Shown: piece after piece, positions 43,661 to 50,863 of the stretch
Layout: every line of letters begins with the position of its first letter
Numbering within the stretch: position 1 is the first letter of the stretch
NCBI RefSeq assembly: GCF_011947225.1
Contig: NZ_JAATVW010000002.1
Span: 248,001-312,000, forward strand
Length of the DNA stretch: 64,000 bases
Direction: 5' to 3'
From: Planosporangium flavigriseum
GTDB lineage: Bacteria > Actinomycetota > Actinomycetes > Mycobacteriales > Micromonosporaceae
Position numbers and translations under genes: made by a program
The notes under the pieces: model-generated
Told to the model about the DNA's origin: nothing
Databases searched by the model: none
Seen by the model: the letters and a program-made list of their open reading frames with translations, nothing else

Positions 43661-43810
43661 TCAGAGTTGACCGAGGGCTTGGTACGCCGTCGATGGAGTC
43701 TGCGGGCGGCCGTTCCCGAACCCGGAGAAACTGAGCCACAGCTTGTTCAGCACCCGTTCGCCGCACGCCACGGTCTCGATCGGCCTCAGCGCTGACTGCA
43801 CAGCCTTAGC
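43661..43810 (-). pseudogene. Possible C-terminal fragment of an unidentified protein
   Basis: A minus-strand frame reads AVQSALRPIETVACGERVL, then NKLWLSFSGFGNGRPQTP and STAYQALGQL before TGA at 43661. It has protein-like composition, but no start and no family that I recognise. It lies in the decayed region between the GntR fragment and the toxin relic. Confidence 0.25.
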
Positions 43811-43824
43811 AGGGCCGCGGGCGC

Positions 43825-44347
43825 TTACGCCCAGATTCGCTCATCGGGTCGCCAGGTCGCGTCGTCGAGTTGTCCGTTGAGGACAGGGTCGGCGAAGTCA
43901 ATCACCGCAGAGAGGACAGCGGCGAAGGACGCCGGCAGCTCATCACGACGGTGCTTACGCCGCCAGGCCGATCAGCGGCTCTGCGCGAGAACGTCGTAAC
44001 CCTCGAGCACTACCGTCAGCGACCACAATTCCACGCCACGGTGGCCAGCGACGGCCATCATCGCTTGGCGGAGGTCGCTCGCGGTCACCGTGTGGAGGCC
44101 GGAGAGAACGTATATGTCCCCGAAGTCGCGCCAACGTGTGTTGGCAGTGCCGCGGCTGATTGCAGTGACGACTTTCTCGGCATGCACCATCGGGATCGGG
44201 TAGCCCCGCAACTGAATTCTGCCGCCAAGCAGCGGGGCAGCTGCACCTGAGCGCGTGCAGTTCGTCAGTGGGCCGCCGCTCGCGCCTAGCCTTGTTCTGC
44301 AGGTCCAGGTAGGCGCGACCGCCCGGAGTTTCACGGGTGGGCCTCAC
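43825..44347 (-). pseudogene. Decayed AbiEii-type nucleotidyltransferase toxin
   Basis: The GTG at 44347 overlaps the old antitoxin stop (GTGA) and reads RPTRETPGGRAYLDLQNKA, the AbiEii opening. After about 40 codons the frame jumps: the catalytic nucleotidyltransferase core is missing, and the sequence resumes one frame over with QLRGYPIPMVHAEKVVTA and NTRWRDFGDIYVLS. An in-frame TGA at 43972-43974 (probably from TGG) interrupts the C-terminus, which continues in frame to a TAA at 43825. The toxin cannot be functional. Confidence 0.75.
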
Positions 44348-44930
44348 AAGAGGACCTGAAGGGACCGGCGGAGCGACGTCTCGGCCCGCGGCAGCTGCGC
44401 AGCGCCTCGTTGCCGAGTTCGGGTCCCTCGATGCCGCTCAGTCGGAAGGCGTCGACGATGCAGCGCTCGGCGTTGTAGATACCGATCTTCTGGCCGGCGG
44501 CGAGGTCCAGCCGGTCGCGGCCGAGATCGAAGGTGGCCGCATCGAAATGGTGCCAGCTGATCGGGCCGTCGAGCGCTGGGGTACGGGTACCGCGCGGCAG
44601 GGCGATGTCGATCGTGGCTGGGATGTCGTCGATGAGGCCGTGGCGGGCCAGTGCCGACCGCAGACACAGGGTGGCCCGCGACGCGCGGGCCGCGATGGCA
44701 AGCAGGTCCTGATCGCCCTCAGCGAGATCAGCTCGCTCATACAGGCCGCGGCCTAGCGGCTCGATCAGGCGCTCGTCCCGCAGTCGGTACAGGGTCCAGT
44801 CGCTGATCCCGAGTCGACGGGCCTGCGAATAAGTAAACGTCGCCGGCAGCCGCTTCAGGCAATCTTGCTGGGTCGTCTTAGCAGCGCGCGCAGTCCACCT
44901 CCCCTCCACAAGAAATGCACACAGCAACAT
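44344..44930 (-). pseudogene. AbiEi-type antitoxin with frameshifting deletion near the C-terminus
   Basis: The first 175 codons are a good AbiEi antitoxin: a winged-helix (FTYSQARRLGISDWTLYRLR, GLYERADLAEGDQDLLAIAA) and the C-terminal domain (KIGIYNAERCIVDAFR). After GNEALR the frame shifts; the normal ending QLPRAETSLRRSLQVLL lies in another frame, ending at a TGA (44344) that overlaps the toxin start. A deletion between short GCGCAGCTG repeats near 44395 would explain it. The DNA-binding half might still be made (stop at 44331). Confidence 0.7.
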
Positions 44931-45035
44931 CTTGCTGTCAACAATTCCATCGGGGAGCTGGTGGCACCACTTGAACCCGGTCGCCGGAATGATGGGCTGC
45001 CCGGTTGGCCGCTTCGGCCTACCTGATCATGACGA

Positions 45036-45078
45036 AGGCCCAGGTCAAGATCCCTGATCAGGGTCCTGGCCTGGGCCT
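45036..45078 (-). terminator. Terminator of the tRNA-Thr gene
   Basis: An extended hairpin (AGGCCCAGG...CCTG / CAGGG...CCTGGGCCT) with G-U pairs in the minus-strand RNA, starting 6 bases after the tRNA CCA end. Confidence 0.75.
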
Positions 45079-45083
45079 CCGGG

Positions 45084-45159
45084 TGGAGCCGCCTGACAGA
45101 ATCGAACTGTCGACCTACGCATTACGAGTGCGTCGCTCTGCCAACTGAGCTAAGGCGGC
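45084..45159 (-). tRNA. tRNA-Thr (anticodon CGT)
   Basis: A standard tRNA, 76 bases with the encoded CCA. The acceptor stem GCCGCCT pairs with AGGCGGC, the D arm contains AGCTCAGTTGG, the anticodon stem ACGCA/TGCGT encloses CTCGTAA (anticodon CGT, codon ACG), and the T arm is CTGTCA/AGTTCGATTC-type. It has its own terminator. It lies next to relics of mobile DNA, as tRNA genes often do. Confidence 0.95.
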
Positions 45160-45259
45160 AACGGTACGCAAGTGTACGCGACGATTCGCCGAACCGTACG
45201 GGGGGTTTGGCAGACACGCCGGGCATCGATCGTCGTACGCACCGGGTAACGTCCCGCCC

Positions 45260-47047
45260 GTGGATCCCGACAAGACGCACCGCGCCCCCGGGGAGCTCAC
45301 CGCCGACCCCGGCGACCCGACCCCGGTCGAGCCCGAGCTGAAGCCGCAACCTCCCGTCGACGACGTCCACCCCCGCCCCACCTCGATGCGGCCCGAGCAG
45401 CTCGGATTCACCCCGCGCCGGGGAGTGCCGTGGCTGAGCCCGACCTTGCTCGCGGGCACCGCGGTGCGGGTCGTCATGGCCGGCCTGTTCGGCGCCTACC
45501 TCGACAAACGGGAGCTGCAGAGCGCGCTGCACTCCGAGATCTTCCATGAGCCGGAAGGCGTCGACCAGGACGGCGAGCTGTGGCTGGACTACGTGGCCGA
45601 CCTGGGCGACGGGTTCAACGCGACCTACTCGATCGCGTACCTGCTGGCCCAGCCGCAGCTCAAGGTCGGCGGTGAGGCGCTGCCGCGGGGCCGGGCACTC
45701 GTGATGGGCGGCGACCAGGTGTACCCAACGGCGAGCGGGCAGCAGTACGAAGACCGGTTCAAGGGACCGTACGAATCAGCACTGCCCCAGCCACCGCTGG
45801 AGGGCGTACAGCCCGGTCTGTACGCCGTACCGGGAAACCACGACTGGTACGACGGGCTGACCGCCTTCCTCCGCCTGTTCACCAGGGGTCACGGGAAGAT
45901 CGGTGGCTGGCGGACACCGCAGACACGGTCCTACTTCGCGATCGAACTGCCCCACCGCTGGTGGCTGTTCGCGATCGACGCGCAACTGGACGCGTACATC
46001 GACGATCCCCAGCTGAGCTACTTCCGGGAGGTGGCCAGCCGGCTACAACCGGGTGACCGGGTGATCATGTGCCTGCCCAACCCGACCTGGGTCGCGGCCA
46101 CGCACGACCCGCACGCCTACGACACCGTTGACTACTTCATCCGCACGGTCATCGCCCCGACTCGGGCGCAGGTGCGCCTGATGCTCTCCGGCGACCTGCA
46201 CCATTACGCCCGCTACACCCACCCGGACCGGGAGCTGATCACAGCCGGTGGCGGTGGTGCCTACCTGTACGCGACCCACCGCTTGCCGGAGCGGCTCGAC
46301 GTGCCGCCGAAGGCGACCCTCGTGCGCAAGAAGAGCCCGAGCCAGGAGTACCGGCTGGCCGCGACGTACCCGACGAAGAGCCGTTCCCGGCAGCTGGCCG
46401 CGGGCGTCTTCGGCCGCTTGCCCTGGCGGAACCCTGGGTTCGCCAGCCTGCTCGGCATGCTTCACCTGTTCCTCATGCTCGCATTCACCGGGGCTGCCCA
46501 GCGGCTGTCCGGCCCCTTGCAGCGGCTGTCCACCATCCCGGTCGTGGTGATGGCCATCATCGTGTTGGGCGCCACCGTCGCTTTTGCGATGCCGCCGACG
46601 GCGGGTCGGAGACGGCCCAAGCACTGGGCCTTGGGGATCGGTCACGGTGTCGCGCAGATCGGGCTGGGCGTTCTGGGTGCGTGGACCTGGCTCGCGCTGC
46701 CGTTCCACAACCTGTCGTGGCCGCTGCCGCTGGTCGTCGCGGTGCTCGTCTACGTACCGGTCAGCGGACTGCTCGCCAGCGAGATCGTGGCCGGGTACCT
46801 GTTGGTGGCCAGCGTGTTCGACGTCAACCTCAACGAACTGTTCGCCGCGCAGGGCATCGTCGACTACAAGTCGTTCCTGCGACTCCACTTCGACGTCGAC
46901 GGGACGCTGACGATCTACCCGATCGCCGTCGACCGGGTGGGCCGTAGATGGCGAGCGGCGCCGGACACACGGGCGGACAAACCGTGGATCGAGCCGGTCC
47001 GCCCGCTGACCGTGCGCTTGGCCGAGAAACCGATCCGGCTGAGCTGA
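45260..47047 (+). CDS. Membrane-bound metallophosphoesterase-like protein
   Basis: A 595-residue protein. After about 50 Pro-rich residues and a helix comes a calcineurin-like phosphoesterase domain with the metal motifs DLGDG, GGDQVYP, GNHDWYDG and GDLHHYARY. Four further helices (about residues 395-510) follow, then a cytosolic tail. The domain order is that of a family of actinobacterial membrane metallophosphoesterases with unknown substrate. It stands alone after the tRNA gene. Confidence 0.82.
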   Translation: MDPDKTHRAPGELTADPGDPTPVEPELKPQPPVDDVHPRPTSMRPEQLGFTPRRGVPWLSPTLLAGTAVRVVMAGLFGAYLDKRELQSALHSEIFHEPEGVDQDGELWLDYVADLGDGFNATYSIAYLLAQPQLKVGGEALPRGRALVMGGDQVYPTASGQQYEDRFKGPYESALPQPPLEGVQPGLYAVPGNHDWYDGLTAFLRLFTRGHGKIGGWRTPQTRSYFAIELPHRWWLFAIDAQLDAYIDDPQLSYFREVASRLQPGDRVIMCLPNPTWVAATHDPHAYDTVDYFIRTVIAPTRAQVRLMLSGDLHHYARYTHPDRELITAGGGGAYLYATHRLPERLDVPPKATLVRKKSPSQEYRLAATYPTKSRSRQLAAGVFGRLPWRNPGFASLLGMLHLFLMLAFTGAAQRLSGPLQRLSTIPVVVMAIIVLGATVAFAMPPTAGRRRPKHWALGIGHGVAQIGLGVLGAWTWLALPFHNLSWPLPLVVAVLVYVPVSGLLASEIVAGYLLVASVFDVNLNELFAAQGIVDYKSFLRLHFDVDGTLTIYPIAVDRVGRRWRAAPDTRADKPWIEPVRPLTVRLAEKPIRLS

Positions 47048-47048
47048 A

Positions 47049-47186
47049 TCAGCCGTAGCGCTGGTCGTGCGTCTGAAACTGCTGGTACAGCGGATGTCCA
47101 CTCTTGATCGAAGGCGGCACTATTTCCACATTGATCCGCATGCCCAGTGCCCCCCGCATCAAGAGCGCGGCCAGACGCCGCGCCAT
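47049..47186 (-). CDS. 45-residue protein fragment beside the recombinase relic
   Basis: A short frame with protein-like ending GMRINVEIVPPSIKSGHPLY, then QQFQTHDQRYG and a stop. Its ATG (in the palindrome CATG at 47184-47187) overlaps the recombinase start on the other strand. I do not recognise the family. It could be a small cargo gene or a remnant of the element that brought the recombinase. Confidence 0.35.
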   Translation of the reverse strand: MARRLAALLMRGALGMRINVEIVPPSIKSGHPLYQQFQTHDQRYG

Positions 47187-47466
47187 GAAAGCCACATCGC
47201 CAACTGCAACTGCGCTGCGCGCCGTGCTGTACCTGCGCATGAGCATGGACCGAACCGGTGAGGGTGCGGGCCTGGAGCGTCAAGAACAGGCATGCCGCGC
47301 GCTTGCGCTGGCCCGAGGGTGGGAAGTGATCGACGTAGTCGATGACACGAACGCCGCCAACATGCGCGCTACGTCGAGGAGCGGCCCTCGTAGGCTTGCC
47401 GCGATCCGCACACATCGGACAGGGCACACCGACGGATCTCTCCGTCGGAGTAGCTCCGGACTGTGA
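47185..47466 (+). pseudogene. N-terminal fragment of a serine recombinase/integrase
   Basis: From ATG 47185 the frame reads LRAVLYLRMSMDRTGEG and GLERQEQACRALALARGWEV, the first part of the catalytic domain of large serine recombinases; the serine nucleophile is that of LRMS. After VDDT the similarity fades and the frame runs antisense into the end of ricT, so the remaining catalytic residues and the whole DNA-binding domain are absent. It is a relic of an integrase. Confidence 0.75.
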
Positions 47467-48202
47467 CCGTCTCGCTAGGCGGGTGCCGGGCCACGACCCG
47501 CCCCTCACCCTCCGGTGTACTGACCCGCTCGCCGCTCCTCGGATAATTGCCGCCTTCGGTATAGAGAGGATGCTCGTACTTCAGGCAGCACATCAGCCGG
47601 CCGCACGCCCCGGAGATGCGCAACGGGTTGAGCGGCAGGTCCTGGTCCTTGGCCATCCGGATCGTGACCGGCTCGAAGTCGGTCAGGAACGTTGCGCAGC
47701 ACAGGTCACGCCCGCACGAACCGATCCCGCCCTGCACCCTGGCCGAGTCGCGCGCCGACAGTTGGCGCAACTCGACCCGGCAGTGCAGGGTGGCGCCCAG
47801 GTCACGCACCAGCGACCGGAAGTCGACCCGGTGCGGCGCAGTGAAGTAGATCGTCGTACGCGGGCCCTGGCCGCCCGAGTCGAGGACATGGTCGACGGCG
47901 ACCACCTTCATCGGCAGCGCGTGCTCGCGGATCAGTTTCTTCGCCGCCACCTTCGCCTCGGCCTTGCGCTTGCGCATCAACTCGTCGCGGCGCAGGTCTT
48001 CGTCGGCGGCGAGGCCGACGAGTTTGGGGAATCCGTCGGTGTCTTCGGAGACCCACTGTGCGGCCCAGACGCACTCGGCGACCTCGGGGCCGTCGTCGGT
48101 GGGGACCAGCACGCGGTCACCTACCTGGGGCGAGAACCCAGCCGGATCGAAGTAGTACAAGCGGCCGTACCGGTTGAAGCTCACCGCGCACAGCATGCCC
48201 AT
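47369..48202 (-). CDS. ricT: PSP1-domain protein, RicT-like
   Basis: A 277-residue PSP1 C-terminal domain protein. The cysteine motifs GSCGRDLCCATF and GACGRLMCCLKYEH are those of the RicT/YaaT family, which in Bacillus binds Fe-S clusters with RicA and RicF. In Actinobacteria the gene lies beside holB and tmk, as here with the ESX-like genes inserted. The ATG at 48202 was chosen by its MLCAVSFNRYGRLYY start. The last 97 bases overlap the recombinase relic frame. Confidence 0.9.
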   Translation of the reverse strand: MGMLCAVSFNRYGRLYYFDPAGFSPQVGDRVLVPTDDGPEVAECVWAAQWVSEDTDGFPKLVGLAADEDLRRDELMRKRKAEAKVAAKKLIREHALPMKVVAVDHVLDSGGQGPRTTIYFTAPHRVDFRSLVRDLGATLHCRVELRQLSARDSARVQGGIGSCGRDLCCATFLTDFEPVTIRMAKDQDLPLNPLRISGACGRLMCCLKYEHPLYTEGGNYPRSGERVSTPEGEGRVVARHPPSETVTVRSYSDGEIRRCALSDVCGSRQAYEGRSST

Positions 48203-48268
48203 CCGCCCACCATACTGACCGCCACCGCTGTGTACGAAATGCCGTTCAACGCACCATTCGCGCACGCG

Positions 48269-48907
48269 CTACAGGGCCACCCGGATTTCATTTGGCAGTG
48301 CCGCGGTGGACGCAGGCGGGCGGTACGAGATCTCGTCGAGCCGGCCCGCCCACCGATCGGCGATCTCCTGTCCCCGGTCGTACGCCTCGGCCGCGGCCTC
48401 CAGGATCCGGGTGGCGATCGCCACTGCCGCCTCGGCGTCGCCGCTCGCGTGCACCCGGACCGCTTCGGCCGAGCCCAGTGCGTCGGCGACCGAGCGGGCC
48501 AACTCGCCACGGGACCGGTCCAGCCACTCTGCCACCTCGTCGAGGTATGCCGCGGTCGCCAACAACCGACCTTCAAGCCCCGGCTCTCCCAGAAACTCCG
48601 ACAGCGCCGCCTGATGCGCGGCGAACCCCTCGAAGGTGGGGCCGGCCCATCCGGCCGGCGCGGTGAGAAGGCCGTGCAGTGACGCGTACTCCTCGGCGGT
48701 CTGGCGAAGGTCGGCGGCGGCGTCGCGCAACGGCGCCGGCCGCCATGCGGAGATCGCGTCCAATACATCGGCCGGTAGCGCGCCGAGCTTGCGCAACAGC
48801 GCGGTGACCGGATGCGCGGGCGGCACGCCGTGTGCCACCAGAACGGCGTCGACGCGCGCCAGGAGCGTGGCGGCCGGCGGGAGCAGACGGTCGAGCCCGT
48901 CACTCAC
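48269..48907 (-). CDS. Helical protein of an ESX-like gene trio
   Basis: A 212-residue all-helical, Ala-rich protein with no membrane segment or signal peptide. It includes LHGLLTAPAGWAGPTFEGFA, and W-x-G occurs once (AGWAG), reminiscent of WXG100-type proteins; it is longer than the WXG100 norm. Its start overlaps the stop of the preceding small gene (ATGA). Function unknown; context suggests a secreted or partner protein linked to type VII secretion, but no ESX machinery is in the window. Confidence 0.6.
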   Translation of the reverse strand: MSDGLDRLLPPAATLLARVDAVLVAHGVPPAHPVTALLRKLGALPADVLDAISAWRPAPLRDAAADLRQTAEEYASLHGLLTAPAGWAGPTFEGFAAHQAALSEFLGEPGLEGRLLATAAYLDEVAEWLDRSRGELARSVADALGSAEAVRVHASGDAEAAVAIATRILEAAAEAYDRGQEIADRWAGRLDEISYRPPASTAALPNEIRVAL

Positions 48908-49206
48908 GATGCCTCCCCGTGCCGACGCCGTGCGGAATCATCGGCCTCCGCATAGCGGGCGGCCGTGCGGGTGAGGGCGTCGGCCGTGGCGGACAGGCGG
49001 GCAGCGTGCGCGGCAGCTTCCCGTACGCGCGAGTCCAGGGCCGACAGGTAGATCCGGTGCAGTTCGCGCCCGAGGGCACCCAGTTGTCCGGTGACCACGG
49101 CCCCGAACGCCCCGGCGCCCGGGTCATGCCGGGGCAGCGCCGCGGCGGCGTCAGCCAGGTCGGTGCCTGCGGTGTCGAAGCGGGCGGCGAAGTCGTCCAG
49201 CGCCAT
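48904..49206 (-). CDS. EspC-like/type VII secretion-associated small protein
   Basis: A 100-residue helical protein starting MALDDFAARFDTAGTDLADA. The pattern with a small glycine-rich centre (HDPGAGAFGAVVTGQL) and a C-terminal helix resembles the EspC/DUF2580 group of ESX-related proteins. No WXG motif is present. It is coupled to the next gene by ATGA and follows the YbaB-like gene by 11 bases. Assignment is by pattern only. Confidence 0.6.
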   Translation of the reverse strand: MALDDFAARFDTAGTDLADAAAALPRHDPGAGAFGAVVTGQLGALGRELHRIYLSALDSRVREAAAHAARLSATADALTRTAARYAEADDSARRRHGEAS

Positions 49207-49217
49207 GTTCGGTCCCC

Positions 49218-49532
49218 CTATGCGAGCGGCTGGTATGCGCCGAACGCCTCGGCGTGCAGCTTCTGGCGGGCCCAGGCCGCGGCGTCGGCGGCCGCGGTGA
49301 CCGCCTCGCGCACCGCCCGCGACAGCTCGTCATTGGAGCGTGCCTGGCCGCGGATGCGGACGTCCCGCACGGTGCCGTCGGCGGCCACGACCACCTCGAC
49401 CAGCCCGTCGGACGAGCTGACCGTCACCGTGACGTCCTTGACCACCCGGTCGAACTCGGCGAGCCGCGCCTCGATGCGCTGATAGCGCTCGATCGCCTCG
49501 TCGATCCACGCTTCGTCGATCTCCCGACCCAT
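49218..49532 (-). CDS. YbaB/EbfC-family protein
   Basis: A 104-residue protein with the YbaB fold: RIEARLAEFDRVVKDVTVTV, GLVEVVVAADGTVRDVRI, ELSRAVREAVTAAADAA. Classical YbaB is a nucleoid-associated DNA-binding protein; divergent members, as here, are often found beside WXG/ESX-type genes in Actinobacteria. It heads the trio. A 125-base gap to holB contains a DnaA-box sequence. Confidence 0.7.
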   Translation of the reverse strand: MGREIDEAWIDEAIERYQRIEARLAEFDRVVKDVTVTVSSSDGLVEVVVAADGTVRDVRIRGQARSNDELSRAVREAVTAAADAAAWARQKLHAEAFGAYQPLA

Positions 49533-49598
49533 CCCCAGCGCCTCCCGCGCAGGAACTTACGGCACCGCGAGGTACCCCGGGAATGACGAATTGCTACC

Positions 49599-49607
49599 TG
49601 TGGATAA
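49599..49607 (+). promoter_or_regulatory. DnaA-box sequence in the holB-ybaB gap
   Basis: TGTGGATAA, an exact complement of TTATCCACA, lies between holB and the YbaB-like gene. A single box gives weak evidence of DnaA binding. Confidence 0.35.
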
Positions 49608-49657
49608 CTCGTTGCGCGATCGCGTCGGCAGCGGCCAGCCGCGACGTACGCTCGCGC

Positions 49658-50863
49658 TCAGCCTCGCCACAGGGCCAGCATCATCGCCTCGACGGCGATG
49701 CGCGGCTTGACGTTGGTCTCGATCGCGGTCCGGCAGGCCAGCACGGCTTCCAGGCGGCGCAGGGTGCTCTCCGGGCCCCACCGCTCGGCCGCCGTCGAGG
49801 CCAGGTCGGCGGTGTCGACGTGGACCGGCGCGACCGGCGCGCCGAACGACCGGGCCAGCACGTCGCGGTAGAAGCCGGCCAGGTCGACCAGCGCCCGGTC
49901 GAGCGCGTCCCGCTGCGCCCGGGTCGCCCGCGACTTCTGCCGCTTCTCCAGGTCTTTCAACTGCCCGGCGACGCCGCGCGCCGCGCCCGCCGCGCCGCGG
50001 CCCGTACCGCCGGCGCCCAAGGCGGTCTCCAGCGCCACGCGCTCCGAGCTGTCGAGTTCGGACACGCTGGCCGCGGCCTCCGCCTCCGCCGCCTCGATCA
50101 GGGCGTTCGCGGCGTCGAAGCACGCGCCCACACCGGTCAGCCGGCGCGGCAGCGCGAGGACGGCCTCCCGGCGCGAGCGGGCCTGTGGATCACGCGCCAG
50201 CCGGCGGGCCCGACCGACGTGCCCCTGCGCCGCCGCGGCCGCCCACTCCGCGGTCGAGCCGTCCGCGCCGTCGCGCTGGCGAAGCACCGCGGCGACCGCG
50301 TCCGGCGCGGGCTGGCGCAACTGCACCACCCGGCAGCGCGACCGGATCGTCACGGAGATGTCGTCGGGGTGCGTCGACGGGGTGCAGAGCAGGAAGACCG
50401 TACGCGGCGGCGGTTCCTCGACCGCCTTCAGCAGGGCGTTGCCGGCGGCTTCGGTGAGCCGGTCGGCGTCCTCGATGAGGAGGATCTGCCAGCGCCCCTG
50501 GCTCGGCGAACTGGCTGCGCGCAGCACCAGCGCGCGCATCTCGCTGACGCTGATGGTCAGGCCCTCGGGTACGACGAACCGGACGTCCGCGTGGGTGCCG
50601 CCGAGCACGGTGTGGCAGGCCTGGCAGGTGCCGCAGCCCCCATCGGGGCACTGAAGCGCGGCCGCGAACGCCCGCGCGGCGACGGACCGCCCGGAGCCGG
50701 GCGGCCCGGTGAACAGCCAGGCGTGCGTCATCGCGGCCGGGTCGGTGGGCGTACCCGCGACCAACGCGCCTGCGGCGGCAGCGGCCCGCGCGAGGGTCGC
50801 CGTCGCGTCCTCCTGCCCGACCAGCGTGTCGAAGACCGGTGGCACCGTCAGAGTGTCCGTCAT
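49658..50863 (-). CDS. holB: DNA polymerase III subunit delta-prime
   Basis: A 401-residue clamp-loader subunit. The P-loop is GPPGSGRS, with Arg replacing the usual Lys, as expected for delta-prime, which does not hydrolyse ATP. The zinc module has CPDGGCGTCQAC, and SQGRWQILLIEDADRLTEAAGNALLK plus SRCRVVQL follow. It loads the sliding clamp. The ATG at 50863 overlaps the tmk stop (ATGA). Confidence 0.93.
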   Translation of the reverse strand: MTDTLTVPPVFDTLVGQEDATATLARAAAAAGALVAGTPTDPAAMTHAWLFTGPPGSGRSVAARAFAAALQCPDGGCGTCQACHTVLGGTHADVRFVVPEGLTISVSEMRALVLRAASSPSQGRWQILLIEDADRLTEAAGNALLKAVEEPPPRTVFLLCTPSTHPDDISVTIRSRCRVVQLRQPAPDAVAAVLRQRDGADGSTAEWAAAAAQGHVGRARRLARDPQARSRREAVLALPRRLTGVGACFDAANALIEAAEAEAAASVSELDSSERVALETALGAGGTGRGAAGAARGVAGQLKDLEKRQKSRATRAQRDALDRALVDLAGFYRDVLARSFGAPVAPVHVDTADLASTAAERWGPESTLRRLEAVLACRTAIETNVKPRIAVEAMMLALWRG

